A stretch of DNA of 64,000 bases from Epiperipatus broadwayi (GCA_028023455.1 JAQFVV010006293.1:2491844-2555843); one strand, 5' to 3'. Numbered from the stretch's first letter, positions 46,287-57,288 are shown. Program-made: numbers and translations. Notes: a model not told the origin generated them from the sequence alone.

Positions 46287-47918
46287 TGAGCTGATATTTT
46301 AAGTCAGCTCATACATATATAAGCTCACATATTTATAATTTGTCATAAATATTTTGAAGTTAAATAGTTTGTAAAATGAAAAAAAGAATTAATTATCAAA
46401 TGGTTTTGATTTAATGGAAAGAGTAAAAATTTTGAACTTTTATTTTGAAATAAACAAATAAAATTGAATATAATTTATTAAAAAAAAAAAAAAAATGTTA
46501 AAAGTGTTTAATTAAAAGGGAGAAAAATTCGAGAGATAAAAGGGTGGGGAAAAGAAAACAAAATTAGATTCTTGGTAGTAATTATACTCTATTGTTGAAA
46601 CTTTCACAAAGTAAAAATATTTGGTTAGTAATTGCTATTACGCTAAAAAAAAAAAAAAAAAAAAGATAAGAAAGAGTGGAGATAAGATCGCTTTGAGGAG
46701 TTAGATCAGTTGACTTGACTTGAGAGACCAGCTAGGACAATAAAGAAAGCAGCTGTGTTTCGAACAATAAAAATTATTATTATTGAAATTTAATTTTGCG
46801 GACTCTTGTCAAATGTATAGCGGCTAAAGTTATCACAACCTTCCCCTTTGGGGAATTGACCGCCACTCCATCTGAATGAAGCTATCGAGAGAGTTATGGA
46901 ATGGAAGAAACGGATATTGCTAGTCGGACAACCAAAGGAACACGCATGGAATTCGCATGTACAAGGACAAAGGCACGACCAATGGAATGTAAAACCTATG
47001 AAAATCAGGCCACTCCGCTCTGATCGATCAGGGTAATTATAAACTTTTAATTAATGAGAACTCTAAGTAAAGCGTAATAGAACTTTATCTTTAATTTAAT
47101 TTTCATTTATTATGTTTATTACGAATGTTTCAACAATAGAGGGGGGAAATAAATTTGTTTAATATTGCAATCTATTAATGTTAATTTTCGTTCAATATTT
47201 TTTTATGAAATATTGGAATAACTGTATTTAAATTATTTAATATCTATTCGATCTAGAGAGTAACAACAGGGTGGGGGTATAAAAGTGCGTCGCCAAGTAA
47301 CAGAGAACCTTGGGGCGTTACTCGTTTGTTAGTAGAAAATAAGGAAAGAATTGAAAGTATAAGAAAACGAAAGACACTTATACGTTCATTGTAAGATTTT
47401 TGCAATTTATTTATTTACCAAAGAAAGTGGAGTTTAAAAATAAACTTCGGGAAAGATTAAAAATACTATAAGTCGTCTTATATACACGTCTGCTAGAATT
47501 CGCAGTATTAGTGTAGGCGCGAGTAAATCTATGGTAAATATTTGGGAAGCATAATTAGAAAGTAAACAGAGGGAAAATCAGAAATTGTAAGTCAGTTCTT
47601 TCTGGATCGGATAGAATTATAAGGTTATTAATAATAAATAGTAGTAAAAGAAATTAAAAGTTTTTTTTTTTGTCCAACGTATTCTTGAATTCTTGAATTA
47701 TTTATAATAATTAGTTAGTGTTCTTAAAGGAAAACCCCTGTGAGATTATAATCAAAGTTTATAATCAGTGAATCGTCGTTCGAAAATAAATAAAGACCAG
47801 GTTTATGTAAAGTTACGTGACCAGGTTCCAAGAGAGAAATCCTTGGTGGCGCCCTCGACGACGATTCTAATAACTAAAATTCAGTTAGTAGGGGAAGAAA
47901 GAAAGTTGTCGTGTCACA
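46287..47918 (+). repeat. 5' LTR
   Basis: 1,632 bp. It starts with the palindrome TGAGCTGA...TCAGCTCA (46,287-46,311). A TATA box (TATAAAA) lies at 47,278-47,284 and AATAAATAAA at about 47,786. A long A run sits near 46,645-46,664. It ends CACA. Confidence 0.9.
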
Positions 47919-47945
47919 GAGGAGTGAGGGGGGAAAGCTAGAAAA

Positions 47946-47965
47946 TGGTGCTTCCAACGTGTCGG
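47946..47965 (+). promoter_or_regulatory. Candidate primer binding site
   Basis: TGGTGCTTCCAACGTGTCGG resembles the TGGCGCCCAACGTGGGG type complementary to tRNA-Lys used by several gypsy-like elements, but with mismatches. It lies 27 bases past the LTR end, further than usual. Tentative. Confidence 0.35.
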
Positions 47966-48119
47966 GCTCGTTAACAAGAGAAACGCCCAGAGATTAGAGT
48001 TAAAAGAGAGAGTAAATTTTTTAGTAAGGGGGTGGATTTCAGATGGGATTACGGGGTCAGGACTCCATCGGGGGGAGTTAGTACTATAGGAAATAATTGA
48101 AAATATAACTCGAGTAAAA

Positions 48120-48404
48120 ATGCAAGACGGAATGGAGATAATAATTTTCGAAGGGAAAAATGAGGAAACATTATTCGAACACATAGAAAGTTTAGAAGAG
48201 TGTTTTGATATATACAAAGTAGGAGAGAAGGTAAAAATAATCATAGCAAGTAGCTATCTAGAAGGCACAGCAAGAGAATGGTGGAGAACTATATATGAGA
48301 AGCCCGATAGCTTTAAACAGTACACTAAAGCTCTGATACGAAGATTTTGGAACATAGAAAGGCAAGAAAGATTACAAAGGGACGTAGAAACGGAAAAATA
48401 TTAA
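48120..48404 (+). CDS. gag, N-terminal part (ends in premature stop)
   Basis: 94 codons. The segment EGTAREWWRTI followed by SFKQYTKALIRRFW is a capsid-type gag motif. The frame stops at TAA (48,402-48,404) just before an A run, and the same frame is open again from 48,405 to 48,989 with sensible gag and protease sequence. The TAA is therefore either a nonsense mutation or a readthrough codon. No zinc-knuckle motif is visible. Confidence 0.7.
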   Translation: MQDGMEIIIFEGKNEETLFEHIESLEECFDIYKVGEKVKIIIASSYLEGTAREWWRTIYEKPDSFKQYTKALIRRFWNIERQERLQRDVETEKY

Positions 48405-48989
48405 AAAAAAAAGGGGATGGGGTATAGACAATTTTTCTTGAGACAAATGACGAAGTTAAGAAGAGTAATTGAATATCCGATTCCAGAATGCCAGATTATG
48501 AATATAATAAGCAGAAATATGCCAAGAAATATACGGAATAGGTTAAAGACGTGCATACATGAAGGGTTAGAAGAAGTCTTGGAAGCACTAACGGATGAGG
48601 AAAACATGCAGCAACAAGAAGAGGGAGAAGAAACGCATCTCAAATTATTAAACGTTATTATAGAAGAAGAAGAAAAAATTCAGACAATGGCGGAGCAAAC
48701 GTGCCCTGTAATTGCAGTAAAATTACAGGGGATTGAAGTACAAGCTCTGTTGGACTCGGGAAGTCAGGTCTCCATAATCTCGAACAAAATGCTCAATCAA
48801 ATCAGAAGTCAGAAGGGATCACTGCATACCTTACCATTAAAGAAATCGGAAATAACTATGGCAAATGGGAAAAAAGTCAAACTCGACCCCGTGCAAGTAT
48901 ATGGAGAAATACAAGTGGGAAAAAAAAATAATACAACATACGCTATTATCTATGCCAGGTTTAATAGAAGATATGATACTGGGGTCTGA
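48405..48989 (+). CDS. gag C-terminal part and protease active site
   Basis: In the same frame as the preceding gag segment, it continues with an acidic, E-rich stretch (about 48,560-48,690). It then enters an aspartic protease with LLDSGSQVSIIS, where DSG is the catalytic motif. The frame loses the protease fold after about 48,920 and ends at 48,989, because the second half of the protease is in the next frame. Without correction the protease would be inactive. Confidence 0.75.
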   Translation, partial: KKKGMGYRQFFLRQMTKLRRVIEYPIPECQIMNIISRNMPRNIRNRLKTCIHEGLEEVLEALTDEENMQQQEEGEETHLKLLNVIIEEEEKIQTMAEQTCPVIAVKLQGIEVQALLDSGSQVSIISNKMLNQIRSQKGSLHTLPLKKSEITMANGKKVKLDPVQVYGEIQVGKKNNTTYAIIYARFNRRYDTGV

Positions 48990-51855
48990 CTTTATGTATC
49001 AAACGGGGACAAAAATCAATTTTAATGAAAAGGTAGTAATAATAAAAAATGAAAAAGTACCCTTTAGTGATCGTAATAAACTAAGCAATAGGATAGCATG
49101 TGTGAGAGTAGATGATATTGATATGGAGATAGACGATAAAGTAAGCAAGTTAGAAAAGGATAATAGTGAAGGGAAAGACCAACTTAGAGAGATATTGCAG
49201 CGGCACAAACAAGTGTTTGCTACGAATCCTGGGATTATAAAGGGCTATACGCATCGTATCAAAGTAAAAACAGAGACTCACTTCCAGGGCAGGTCATACC
49301 CCATTCCAGTTAAATATAAAAGTGAAGTAGACAAACAAATACAACACATGGAAAAATGGGGTATCATAAAAAAACAGCAATCCCCATATATAAATCCTCT
49401 GGTGATAGTAAAAAAAAAGGACGGTTCAATGAGAGTGTGTTTAGACGCGCGTCAGTTAAACGCCATTACGATTCCTGATAGAGATGTGCCGCCGCGTATC
49501 ACAGACTTACTATTGGAATTCCGAGAGAAGAAATATTTTTCGTCTTTCGATCTAACATCGAGTTATTGGCAGATGCCATTACATATAGAAGACCAAAAAT
49601 ACACCGCATTTAGATATGAGGGATATACATATGTGTTTCAGCGAGTGCCATTTGGGTTAGTTAACAGTGGGTCGGGGTTGCTTCGATGTTTGGACCAGGT
49701 GTTATCCGATAGGGTAAAACAACTTATTGTATATTATATGGATGACGTTGTTATAGCATCACGGTCACCTCAAGAACATTTGGAAAGTTTAAATATATTT
49801 TTTCAAGAATGCCAGCAGAAAAATATGACGATAAATCTAAAAAAAAGTAATATATTGCAAAAAGAAATTTTGTTTTTAGGGCATCTCGTTTGTGCTCAAG
49901 GAGTGAGACCTCATCCTGATAAGATTGACGCTATAAGTCGTTTTCCTCAACCTAAGAATAAAAAACAAATTAGGTCATTCTTAGGCCTATGTGGTTTTTA
50001 TCAGAGGTTTTATGAGAAATTTTCTGTAGACACGGAGGCACTTTTACAATTGCTTAGAAAAGAAAGCAGGTGGGAGTGGACTAAAAAACAAAGCGAGGCA
50101 TTCAGCAAAATTAAAGAAAATTTTGAAAAAAACGTCATACTCGCATACCCGGATTTTAATAAACCTTTTATGCTCCAGACCGACAGCAGTAAAGTGGGGT
50201 TGGGGGCTGTATTATTTCAAGAGAATAAAGAAAAAAACCCGCAAGTCTTGTATTTTTTAAGTAGAAATTTAAACTCTGCAGAAAGAAATTATACGACTAC
50301 AGAAAGAGAAGCACTGGCCATCATATGGGCGTTAAATAAACTTAAACATTTACTATTAGGATCCGAGATTATTATTATTACGGATCACAAGAGTCTAGAG
50401 TTTATAAATAAATGCTACTTAACAAACGATAGGCTTATAAGGTGGGCGTTATATTTACAAAGATTTAACTACCGAGTGGTTCATTGCTCAGGGAAGGAAA
50501 ATATCGTGCCGGACATATTGAGCCGAAATCCGGTACCGGATACAGGCCAAAATTTAACATTAGAGGGAGCACGGTTAACTCCACTTATAATAGATGCGGA
50601 TATGTCGATGGAAAGGGACATGAAGAGGATAAAAATTTTTCAGTCATCCGATCCCACATGCAAAAAGATAATACAACGTTACAATGATACCGACCTACGC
50701 AAGCAAACCGACGCAAAAAAAAATAATAATAGAATAAATCGGTATAAAATGATAAACGGAACGTTGATGTTTCAGGTCAAAGAAGGAACCGATTACTGGA
50801 GAATAGTCATACCCAAGAGCTTAAGAATGCGCTTAATAAATTATGTACATAGGACATATGGACACTATGGCGCACTTAAAGTGAATAAAATTTTACAGAG
50901 GTGGTATTATTGGCCAAATATGTATAGGTCGATTATTAGTACACTTCAGATGTGCCATGGATGCAGACAAAATAAACCGGCGAATAAAAATTATGTGGGA
51001 ATATTGACTCCTATTATAGCCCAAAACCCAAATGAATTGTTGGCCATCGATTTTTATGGCCCATTACCTTCGTTTCGTCGATATAAATATATCTTGGTGA
51101 CGTTCGATGTGTTTTCGAAGCTGGTACGGGCTTATCCATTGCACAAAGCCGATACAAAAAATTCTATTGCTGTGTTAAAGAAGAAACAATTCGTTCAGGT
51201 GGGAAGACCACGTGCAATTTTGAGTGACCATGGGACGCCATTTATATCCAGGGAATGGAAAAGTTGGATAAAACAGGAAAACATACACCATATCTTAACC
51301 TCTATAAGAAATCCCCAATCTAACCCGTGTGAAAGGGTTATGAAGGAATTGGGAAACTTATTTCGGGCACATTTGAAGGAAAATCATAAACATTGGGTGA
51401 AAGTACTTCCTCAAATAGTGAAAATTATTAATTGCACGTACCACGAGTCTACGGGGTTTGCCCCTGAACGATTACATTACGGCCATCTGGAACCTTCTCT
51501 TCTCAAGTGTCGTTTGCCCCCCGAGAATGAAACAGTAGACATAGTGAAGGATCGAAGTTGCGCCAGAGAGAGATTAAAAAAAAAAGCCGAACAGCGAAAG
51601 AAAAGAGGGAATAATAGTCCAGTACATTTTAAGATAGGAGATTGGGTTTATGTCAAAACCCAGCCTGTGAGTAAAATGAGCGAGAAGCAATATAAGAAAT
51701 TTTTCCCTTTATTTGAAGGTCCGTACAAAATCATTCAAAAATGCGGTCCCAATGCATTCATGATTCTAGGAAAGAAAGGTAAGAAGGGAGCGTATAACGC
51801 AAGATCTTTAAAACCTTGTAAGGGGGAAGGGGACAAGTCACCGCGGGGCAATTAA
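48865..51855 (+). CDS. pol: protease end, RT, RNase H, integrase
   Basis: 996 codons. Near the start is the protease ILG-type flap end (LIEDMILGSDF). The RT has INPLVIVKKKDGSMRVCLDAR, the SSFDLTSSYWQ block with the first Asp, VPFGLVNSG and YYMDD (residues 290-294). RNase H has LQTDSSKVGLGAVLF, TEREALAIIWAL and TDHKSLEF. The integrase has an HHCC-like finger (HRTYGH...CHGC), catalytic DFYGPLP, SDHGTPF and NPCERVMKE, with 34 residues between the second Asp and the Glu by my count, and a GPY-type module (FEGPYKI) near the end. The NPxERVM form suggests an Osvaldo-like lineage (inference). The frame is otherwise intact and overlaps the gag/PR frame by 125 bases. Confidence 0.92.
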   Translation: MGKKSNSTPCKYMEKYKWEKKIIQHTLLSMPGLIEDMILGSDFMYQTGTKINFNEKVVIIKNEKVPFSDRNKLSNRIACVRVDDIDMEIDDKVSKLEKDNSEGKDQLREILQRHKQVFATNPGIIKGYTHRIKVKTETHFQGRSYPIPVKYKSEVDKQIQHMEKWGIIKKQQSPYINPLVIVKKKDGSMRVCLDARQLNAITIPDRDVPPRITDLLLEFREKKYFSSFDLTSSYWQMPLHIEDQKYTAFRYEGYTYVFQRVPFGLVNSGSGLLRCLDQVLSDRVKQLIVYYMDDVVIASRSPQEHLESLNIFFQECQQKNMTINLKKSNILQKEILFLGHLVCAQGVRPHPDKIDAISRFPQPKNKKQIRSFLGLCGFYQRFYEKFSVDTEALLQLLRKESRWEWTKKQSEAFSKIKENFEKNVILAYPDFNKPFMLQTDSSKVGLGAVLFQENKEKNPQVLYFLSRNLNSAERNYTTTEREALAIIWALNKLKHLLLGSEIIIITDHKSLEFINKCYLTNDRLIRWALYLQRFNYRVVHCSGKENIVPDILSRNPVPDTGQNLTLEGARLTPLIIDADMSMERDMKRIKIFQSSDPTCKKIIQRYNDTDLRKQTDAKKNNNRINRYKMINGTLMFQVKEGTDYWRIVIPKSLRMRLINYVHRTYGHYGALKVNKILQRWYYWPNMYRSIISTLQMCHGCRQNKPANKNYVGILTPIIAQNPNELLAIDFYGPLPSFRRYKYILVTFDVFSKLVRAYPLHKADTKNSIAVLKKKQFVQVGRPRAILSDHGTPFISREWKSWIKQENIHHILTSIRNPQSNPCERVMKELGNLFRAHLKENHKHWVKVLPQIVKIINCTYHESTGFAPERLHYGHLEPSLLKCRLPPENETVDIVKDRSCARERLKKKAEQRKKRGNNSPVHFKIGDWVYVKTQPVSKMSEKQYKKFFPLFEGPYKIIQKCGPNAFMILGKKGKKGAYNARSLKPCKGEGDKSPRGN

Positions 51856-51880
51856 AGTTTTTTTTTAGTGTTTTTTTATG

Positions 51881-51893
51881 ACAAATGGGGCAA
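51881..51893 (+). promoter_or_regulatory. Polypurine tract candidate
   Basis: ACAAATGGGGCAA immediately precedes the 3' LTR. It is purine-rich but short and not pure. Confidence 0.4.
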
Positions 51894-53521
51894 TGAGCTG
51901 ATATTTTAAGTCAGCTCATACATATATAAGCTCACATATTTATAATTTGTCATAAATATTTTGAAGTTAAATAGTTTGTAAAATGAAAAAAAGAATTAAT
52001 TATCAAATGGTTTTGATTTAATGGAAAGAGTAAAAATTTTGAACTTTTATTTTGAAATAAACAAATAAAATTGAATATAATTTATTAAAAAAAAAAAAAA
52101 AATGTTAAAAGTGTTTAATTAAAAGGGAGAAAAATTCGAGAGATAAAAGGGTGGGGAAAAGAAAACAAAATTAGATTCTTGGTAGTAATTATACTCTATT
52201 GTTGAAACTTTCACAAAGTAAAAATATTTGGTTAGTAATTGCTATTACGCTAAAAAAAAAAAAAAAAAGATAAGAAAGAGTGGAGATAAGATCGCTTTGA
52301 GGAGTTAGATCAGTTGACTTGACTTGAGAGACCAGCTAGGACAATAAAGAAAGCAGCTGTGTTTCGAACAATAAAAATTATTATTATTGAAATTTAATTT
52401 TGCGGACTCTTGTCAAATGTATAGCGGCTAAAGTTATCACAACCTTCCCCTTTGGGGAATTGACCGCCACTCCATCTGAATGAAGCTATCGAGAGAGTTA
52501 TGGAATGGAAGAAACGGATATTGCTAGCCGGACAACCAAAGGAACACGCATGGAATTCGCATGTACAAGGACAAAGGCACGACCAATGGAATGTAAAACC
52601 TATGAAAATCAGGCCACTCCGCTCTGATCGATCAGGGTAATTATAAACTTTTAATTAATGAGAACTCTAAGTAAAGCGTAATAGAACTTTATCTTTAATT
52701 TAATTTTCATTTATTATGTTTATTACGAATGTTTCAACAATAGAGGGGGAAATAAATTTGTTTAATATTGCAATCTATTAATGTTAATTTTCGTTCAATA
52801 TTTTTTTATGAAATATTGGAATAACTGTATTTAAATTATTTAATATCTATTCGATCTAGAGAGTAACAACAGGGTGGGGGTATAAAAGTGCATCGCCAAG
52901 TAACAGAGAACCTTGGGGCGTTACTCGTTTGTTAGTAGAAAATAAGGAAAGAATTGAAAGTATAAGAAAACGAAAGACACTTATACGTTCATTGTAAGAT
53001 TTTTGCAATTTATTTATTTACCAAAGAAAGTGGAGTTTAAAAATAAACTTCGGGAAAGATTAAAAATACTATAAGTCGTCTTATATACACGTCTGCTAGA
53101 ATTCGCAGTATTAGTGTAGGCGCGAGTAAATCTATGGTAAATATTTGGGAAGCATAATTAGAAAGTAAACAGAGGGAAAATCAGAAATTGTAAGTCAGTT
53201 CTTTCTGGATCGGATAGAATTATAAGGTTATTAATAATAAATAGTAGTAAAAGAAATTAAAAGTTTTTTTTTTTGTCCAACGTATTCTTGAATTCTTGAA
53301 TTATTTATAATAATTAGTTAGTGTTCTTAAAGGAAAACCCCTGTGAGATTATAATCAAAGTTTATAATCAGTGAATCGTCGTTCGAAAATAAATAAAGAC
53401 CAGGTTTATGTAAAGTTACGTGACCAGGTTCCAAGAGAGAAATCCTTGGTGGTGCCCTCGACGACGATTCTAATAACTAAAATTCAGTTAGTAGGGGAAG
53501 AAAGAAAGTTGTCGTGTCACA
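51894..53521 (+). repeat. 3' LTR
   Basis: 1,628 bp and nearly identical to the 5' LTR. The differences noticed are C/T at the CTAG(T/C)CGGAC site, G/A in the AAAGTGC(G/A)TCGCC site, C/T in GGTGG(C/T)GCCC, and one G and a few A in homopolymers. Confidence 0.9.
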
Positions 53522-54290
53522 CTATAAAAATGCGCACACTTCACAGATCGCTACCATATCATGTAAGGGTGTATAGAAATTAACTGGCCATAACTCTTGA
53601 AATGTACATTCCAAGTAATGATCTTACACCCTACCTGACATAGTATTACATAGTAATAATTTTAAGCCTATCACCGCACTTCCATACACAACTTGCAAGG
53701 TTTTTAACAATTGGAAAAGGGTAAGGACAAGCACCATTGCACAGAATTCACGTGAAAACTCACATTTACGTGAGAACACATACAAGACAAATAAAATAGC
53801 TGAGGTTGCAGCTCATTTTGGAAATCATAAGGTTGGTTTGCTTAGACTACTGCATCTTTTGGATGATCCTTCAGATCGGCAAAACTATTGTCCTCCCCTA
53901 CACATTCCAGTGCTGACATATTCTCACTCCCTGACTCTTCCATATTTCACAAGTTGTTGTTCCAAGTCAATGTGTTTGGTACAATCAGCTAAATCATCGT
54001 TTTCCCCTCCCCGATGCCATCTTTCACTAGTTGTTGTCAAAATAACTTGTTTGTTTTCAATCAAAAATAAGTACAGCAATTAATTGATACATGTATTTTT
54101 TGTGTTTGTTGCAATCTCAAAATAATACCTGAAATCGGACAATAAAGACAAAAAAATCTGGCACAGTAAGGTTATTAAAATAAAAGCATGTTTTTAAAAG
54201 CAAAAACCAAAAGCAACTTGTTCGTTTCCAATAAAAAATAAGTAGATTAATTAATTTAGACTTTTTTTTATATAAATATAATACCAGAAA
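53522..54290. other. Right flank of the LTR element, unidentified
   Basis: No recognisable gene. The short frame 53,838-54,083 has no domain. ACGTGAAAACTCACATTTACGTGAG at about 53,750-53,775 is a small inverted repeat. Partial units of the 54.3-kb tandem repeat appear near 54,127. Confidence 0.4.
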
Positions 54291-54292
54291 TT

Positions 54293-54478
54293 GGACAACA
54301 AAGAAAGGTTGGCCAGGTAACATTATATTTATATGTCTTAAACTGTATATAACGTCATCAAGTGGTCTGGTATAAAATACGGACAATAAAGAAAGGCTAG
54401 CCAGATAACGTTATATTTATGTGTTTTAAACTGTATATAACACCATCAAGCAATCTGGTAAGTATAGTATAAAAATAC
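54293..54478. repeat. Two-unit tandem repeat, about 88 and 98 bp
   Basis: GGACAACAAAGAAAGGTTGG... (54,293) is repeated as GGACAATAAAGAAAGGCTAG... (54,381), each continuing through AACTGTATATAAC and CATCAAG to TCTGGTA. The second half matches the dispersed hairpin family at 37.9 and 46.1 kb. Confidence 0.65.
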
Positions 54479-54589
54479 AATACCAATTATATAAATGTGA
54501 GAAATTCAGAATGAAAAAACAAAGTATGGAATATATCCGGCAAGGTATTAATAGAGCTAAATTAAAATTAAAATTTTTAAATATACCTG

Positions 54590-57024
54590 TTATACTTGAT
54601 ATGTGAATTTGACAACATTAGGGATAACTCTAAAAATTCCATTTTATTAATGGCAGAATACAAAAATGACAGCCTTTTTACATTGATATTTTTGTAATAG
54701 TTTTTTTTAGCAATTTTTTTTAAGGTTTAATGTAAATTAAACAAAAGATTTTAATATTATATAAATAAATATGAGAAATATAGCCAGCCTGAAAGGCCAA
54801 TGTTACTTGTTATATTTGATATGTAAATTTGAGAGTGTTGACAGTTTATTAATGGTGTAATAGTTTTGTTTTAATTGTTTGTGAAATTGATATGTGATAG
54901 CCTTGTAGATAAACATTCAAATACAAACATACATTCCACAATTCAGACAACAGAGAAAATAGGAATATGAATGCATTATAGTTCTTTCACTTTTAACCAA
55001 ATCGATTTGTAAATTACAAGGTTACAAACTCACTTTTATTTCCATAAACAATAAGTGAAAAATATTTAAAAAATATGATAAAATAATTGTGATATGAATA
55101 ATCTTTAAAGTGAATTAAAACCATATCATAAGTTGAAATAAATAATAATTTCATATTTAGAGTCTATTTGTTTGATATTTGTAAGAAATAATGCAATTAC
55201 ATTTATATCTAAACATTTGAATATTTAGAAAATGAAGCCAATAATTTAAATTGATCTAAATTTGTTTAATTAAACATATAAAGAACAATCATGTTTAAGC
55301 ATTGGTTGATTGATGTAGACCTAAATAAAATTGTTTTTGGTTAAAATGTATGTTAAGAAAGTGATTTGCATTCTTCTAATATTTTTTGTTAATTGTTTAT
55401 ATAAATTAATATGAATTTCTAAATTACTAATTGATTAAACAGAGACCATAAATTTGTAATAGTTTAATTGAAATATTCATCATGATTTTAGAATTTTAAT
55501 AATTTCATATTTAGTCTGTAGTTGTTTGATTTTTTATAAACAATGCAGTAAATATAATAAAAATTTTGTCAAGCTAGAAAACTAAAAAAAAAAAATTGAA
55601 GAGAAGGGAAAGTTAAAAAAGCACAACAAACACATATAACTATAAATAATATAGTTCCCAAATTTAAAAAAAAAAGCTTCTTAGGTATTCTAACTATGAT
55701 GTGGAAGACAGAAAAAATCTTCATATTTTCAAAAAAAAAAAAGCAATAAAAACATTTGTAACAATTATGGAGGAATATTTTTATTAAACAATCATGAAAA
55801 AAAAAATCTTATCTTAAAAATTAAACTCATTCTTTTTAGAGAAAAATAATAATTAACAAGGAACAATATGATTCCAAGAATATACAGATTCAACTTTCAT
55901 ATTTAAACTCATACTAAAAAATCGTACACTGACTATGAGAAAAATGTGACAGCAAAGACAGATAAAGATATTTTAAAAAAGAGAGAATATTACAAGCAAT
56001 TAAAAAATAATAATAAAAGATATCTAAAAAAAAATAATGTATGAAAAATAAAATTAGTAATATTTCAAATCTAATATTTTAGCAAAGAAACACCTTACAT
56101 AATGAATTTAATTATCCACTATATTTTTAATTGCATAAATGAAAGAATTAATAATCTTAATAAAGATGATGACTAATCTTAATTCACATCATTAGATGTT
56201 GAAACATGGTCTATAGAAAAGCATCTTTTTTATTAATCAAATAATTAAAAATATACCAAAAATCCAATCAATAAAATATCACAATTAGACAACCATCCAA
56301 CAGAACAAATAAAAGAGCTTCAATATCTGGTCCAAATGATAAAAGAGATCTTTAACAAAATATAAGTTTCTACAACTGAGTTGTATCACAAGTTTTTGGC
56401 AAACTTATGAATAGAAAAACATAATTAAACATTCAAAAAAAAATTAAGTTTGACTGAAACAAGAAGATACAAAAAGTGAGACAATGAGAGAAAATAATAA
56501 TAGAAACAGAATAATGATATTAGAAAAGAATTGACTATAAACAATAAATTCTAATAAATAACAATACAATAAAAAACATAAGGGAAAAATATGACAAAGT
56601 GAATGACAGGAAATAGTCCAAATTATATTAAATTACAATCCAGATATGGATAGATGATTTTTGAGACCAGTACAGATAGACTTCTGTTTAATCAGTAGAA
56701 GAAATATTGATAATAATTATAACAGCTTTAACAACCATTACATAAGTTTTTAAAATCTTGCCTCAAAACTGTTACCTATAGAATGTAGTTAAATTTACAA
56801 TCAATTAATTATAGATTTCACTACTTTAAAAATGAAATATTCCAAAATCTATTTTAAATTTCAGACAGTTATATGACTTATTAAAAAAATCTTTAGAATT
56901 TTACCATTACATTTACATATATTAAAAAAAAAAAATCATTATAAAATAAATTATGTTTACAAATATTTAGCTAGTCAAATAATAGAATTAATCACACAAA
57001 TATTTTATTTCAAATGATTATTAC
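54590..57024. other. AT-rich intron sequence with degenerate repeat units
   Basis: 54,590-54,900 holds units related to the 45.3-46.2 kb array. From 54,900 to 57,024 I see no gene or clear repeat. Confidence 0.45.
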
Positions 57025-57222
57025 CATGCCATTACTATCGAATCCAAGAACTTCATGACTGATACTTGATGTACGACCAGACTGGATTTCATGTAAATGC
57101 CTAAAAAGATTTAATCGTGCTCTTCCTCTTCCATTATCCAATTCCCCATGTGTTAATACACCAAGAAGAGTGCTTTTACCAGCATCAACATTACCCACAA
57201 CTGCTACTCTCAGATCTATAAA
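57025..57222 (-). CDS. GTPBP2: GTPBP2-like GTPase, exon B (P-loop / G1)
   Basis: A 198-bp, 66-codon phase-0 exon holding the nucleotide-binding P-loop GNVDAGKST and the family signature ELDNGRG followed by [19 protein letters not shown]. That last stretch matches GTPBP2 better than GTPBP1, which has a different residue set there. The acceptor is TTTAG (AG at 57224-57223) and the donor GTAATA. GTPBP1/2 proteins are EF-1A-related GTPases linked to ribosome rescue and mRNA surveillance in the cytoplasm (family knowledge). A 298-bp fold-back repeat lies in the intron only 66 bp upstream of the acceptor. An intron of about 26.8 kb follows, holding the young LTR retrotransposon and the best PLE copy. 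Confidence 0.88.
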
Positions 57223-57288
57223 CTAAATATATATTTACATAAATGTTTTAAAATCTTTGTCAAAAATTAAAACAACATATATATATAT

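Larger units (their letters stand above)
46287..53521 (+). mobile_element. Young Ty3/gypsy-type LTR retrotransposon (7.2 kb)
   Basis: Two long direct repeats, 46,287-47,918 and 51,894-53,521, both begin TGAGCTGA and end GTGTCACA. The element is flanked by CTAT at 46,283-46,286 and 53,522-53,525, a 4-bp target duplication as usual for gypsy-type elements. Between the LTRs by eye I find about three substitutions plus homopolymer length changes, so insertion was recent. The interior codes gag, protease, RT, RNase H and integrase in the Ty3 order, with no envelope frame. A gag stop and a protease frameshift suggest this copy is not autonomous. It lies antisense to the host gene within its largest intron. 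Confidence 0.93.
30209..57024 (-). other. Giant intron B-C (about 26.8 kb) of the GTPBP2-like gene
   Basis: Flanked by a GTAATA donor (57024) and a TTTTTGTACAG acceptor (30209). It contains a MITE-like hairpin, a PLE copy with pseudo-LTRs, a short fold-back, a tRNA-derived insertion, a 7.2-kb LTR retrotransposon and degenerate dispersed repeats. No host exon is expected inside because exons B and C join in phase. The intervals 31,200-34,400, 38,830-44,900 and 55,000-57,020 show only A+T-rich sequence with no recognisable gene. Confidence 0.8.

Noticed and set aside
47847-47866. TGGCGCCCTCGACGACGATT as the primer binding site
   Set aside because: It is duplicated in both LTRs and lies 5' of the LTR end defined by the CTAT target duplication, so it is inside the LTR.
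53838-54083. Open frame right of the LTR element
   Set aside because: Low-complexity, no domain, outside the target duplication; no support for a gene.
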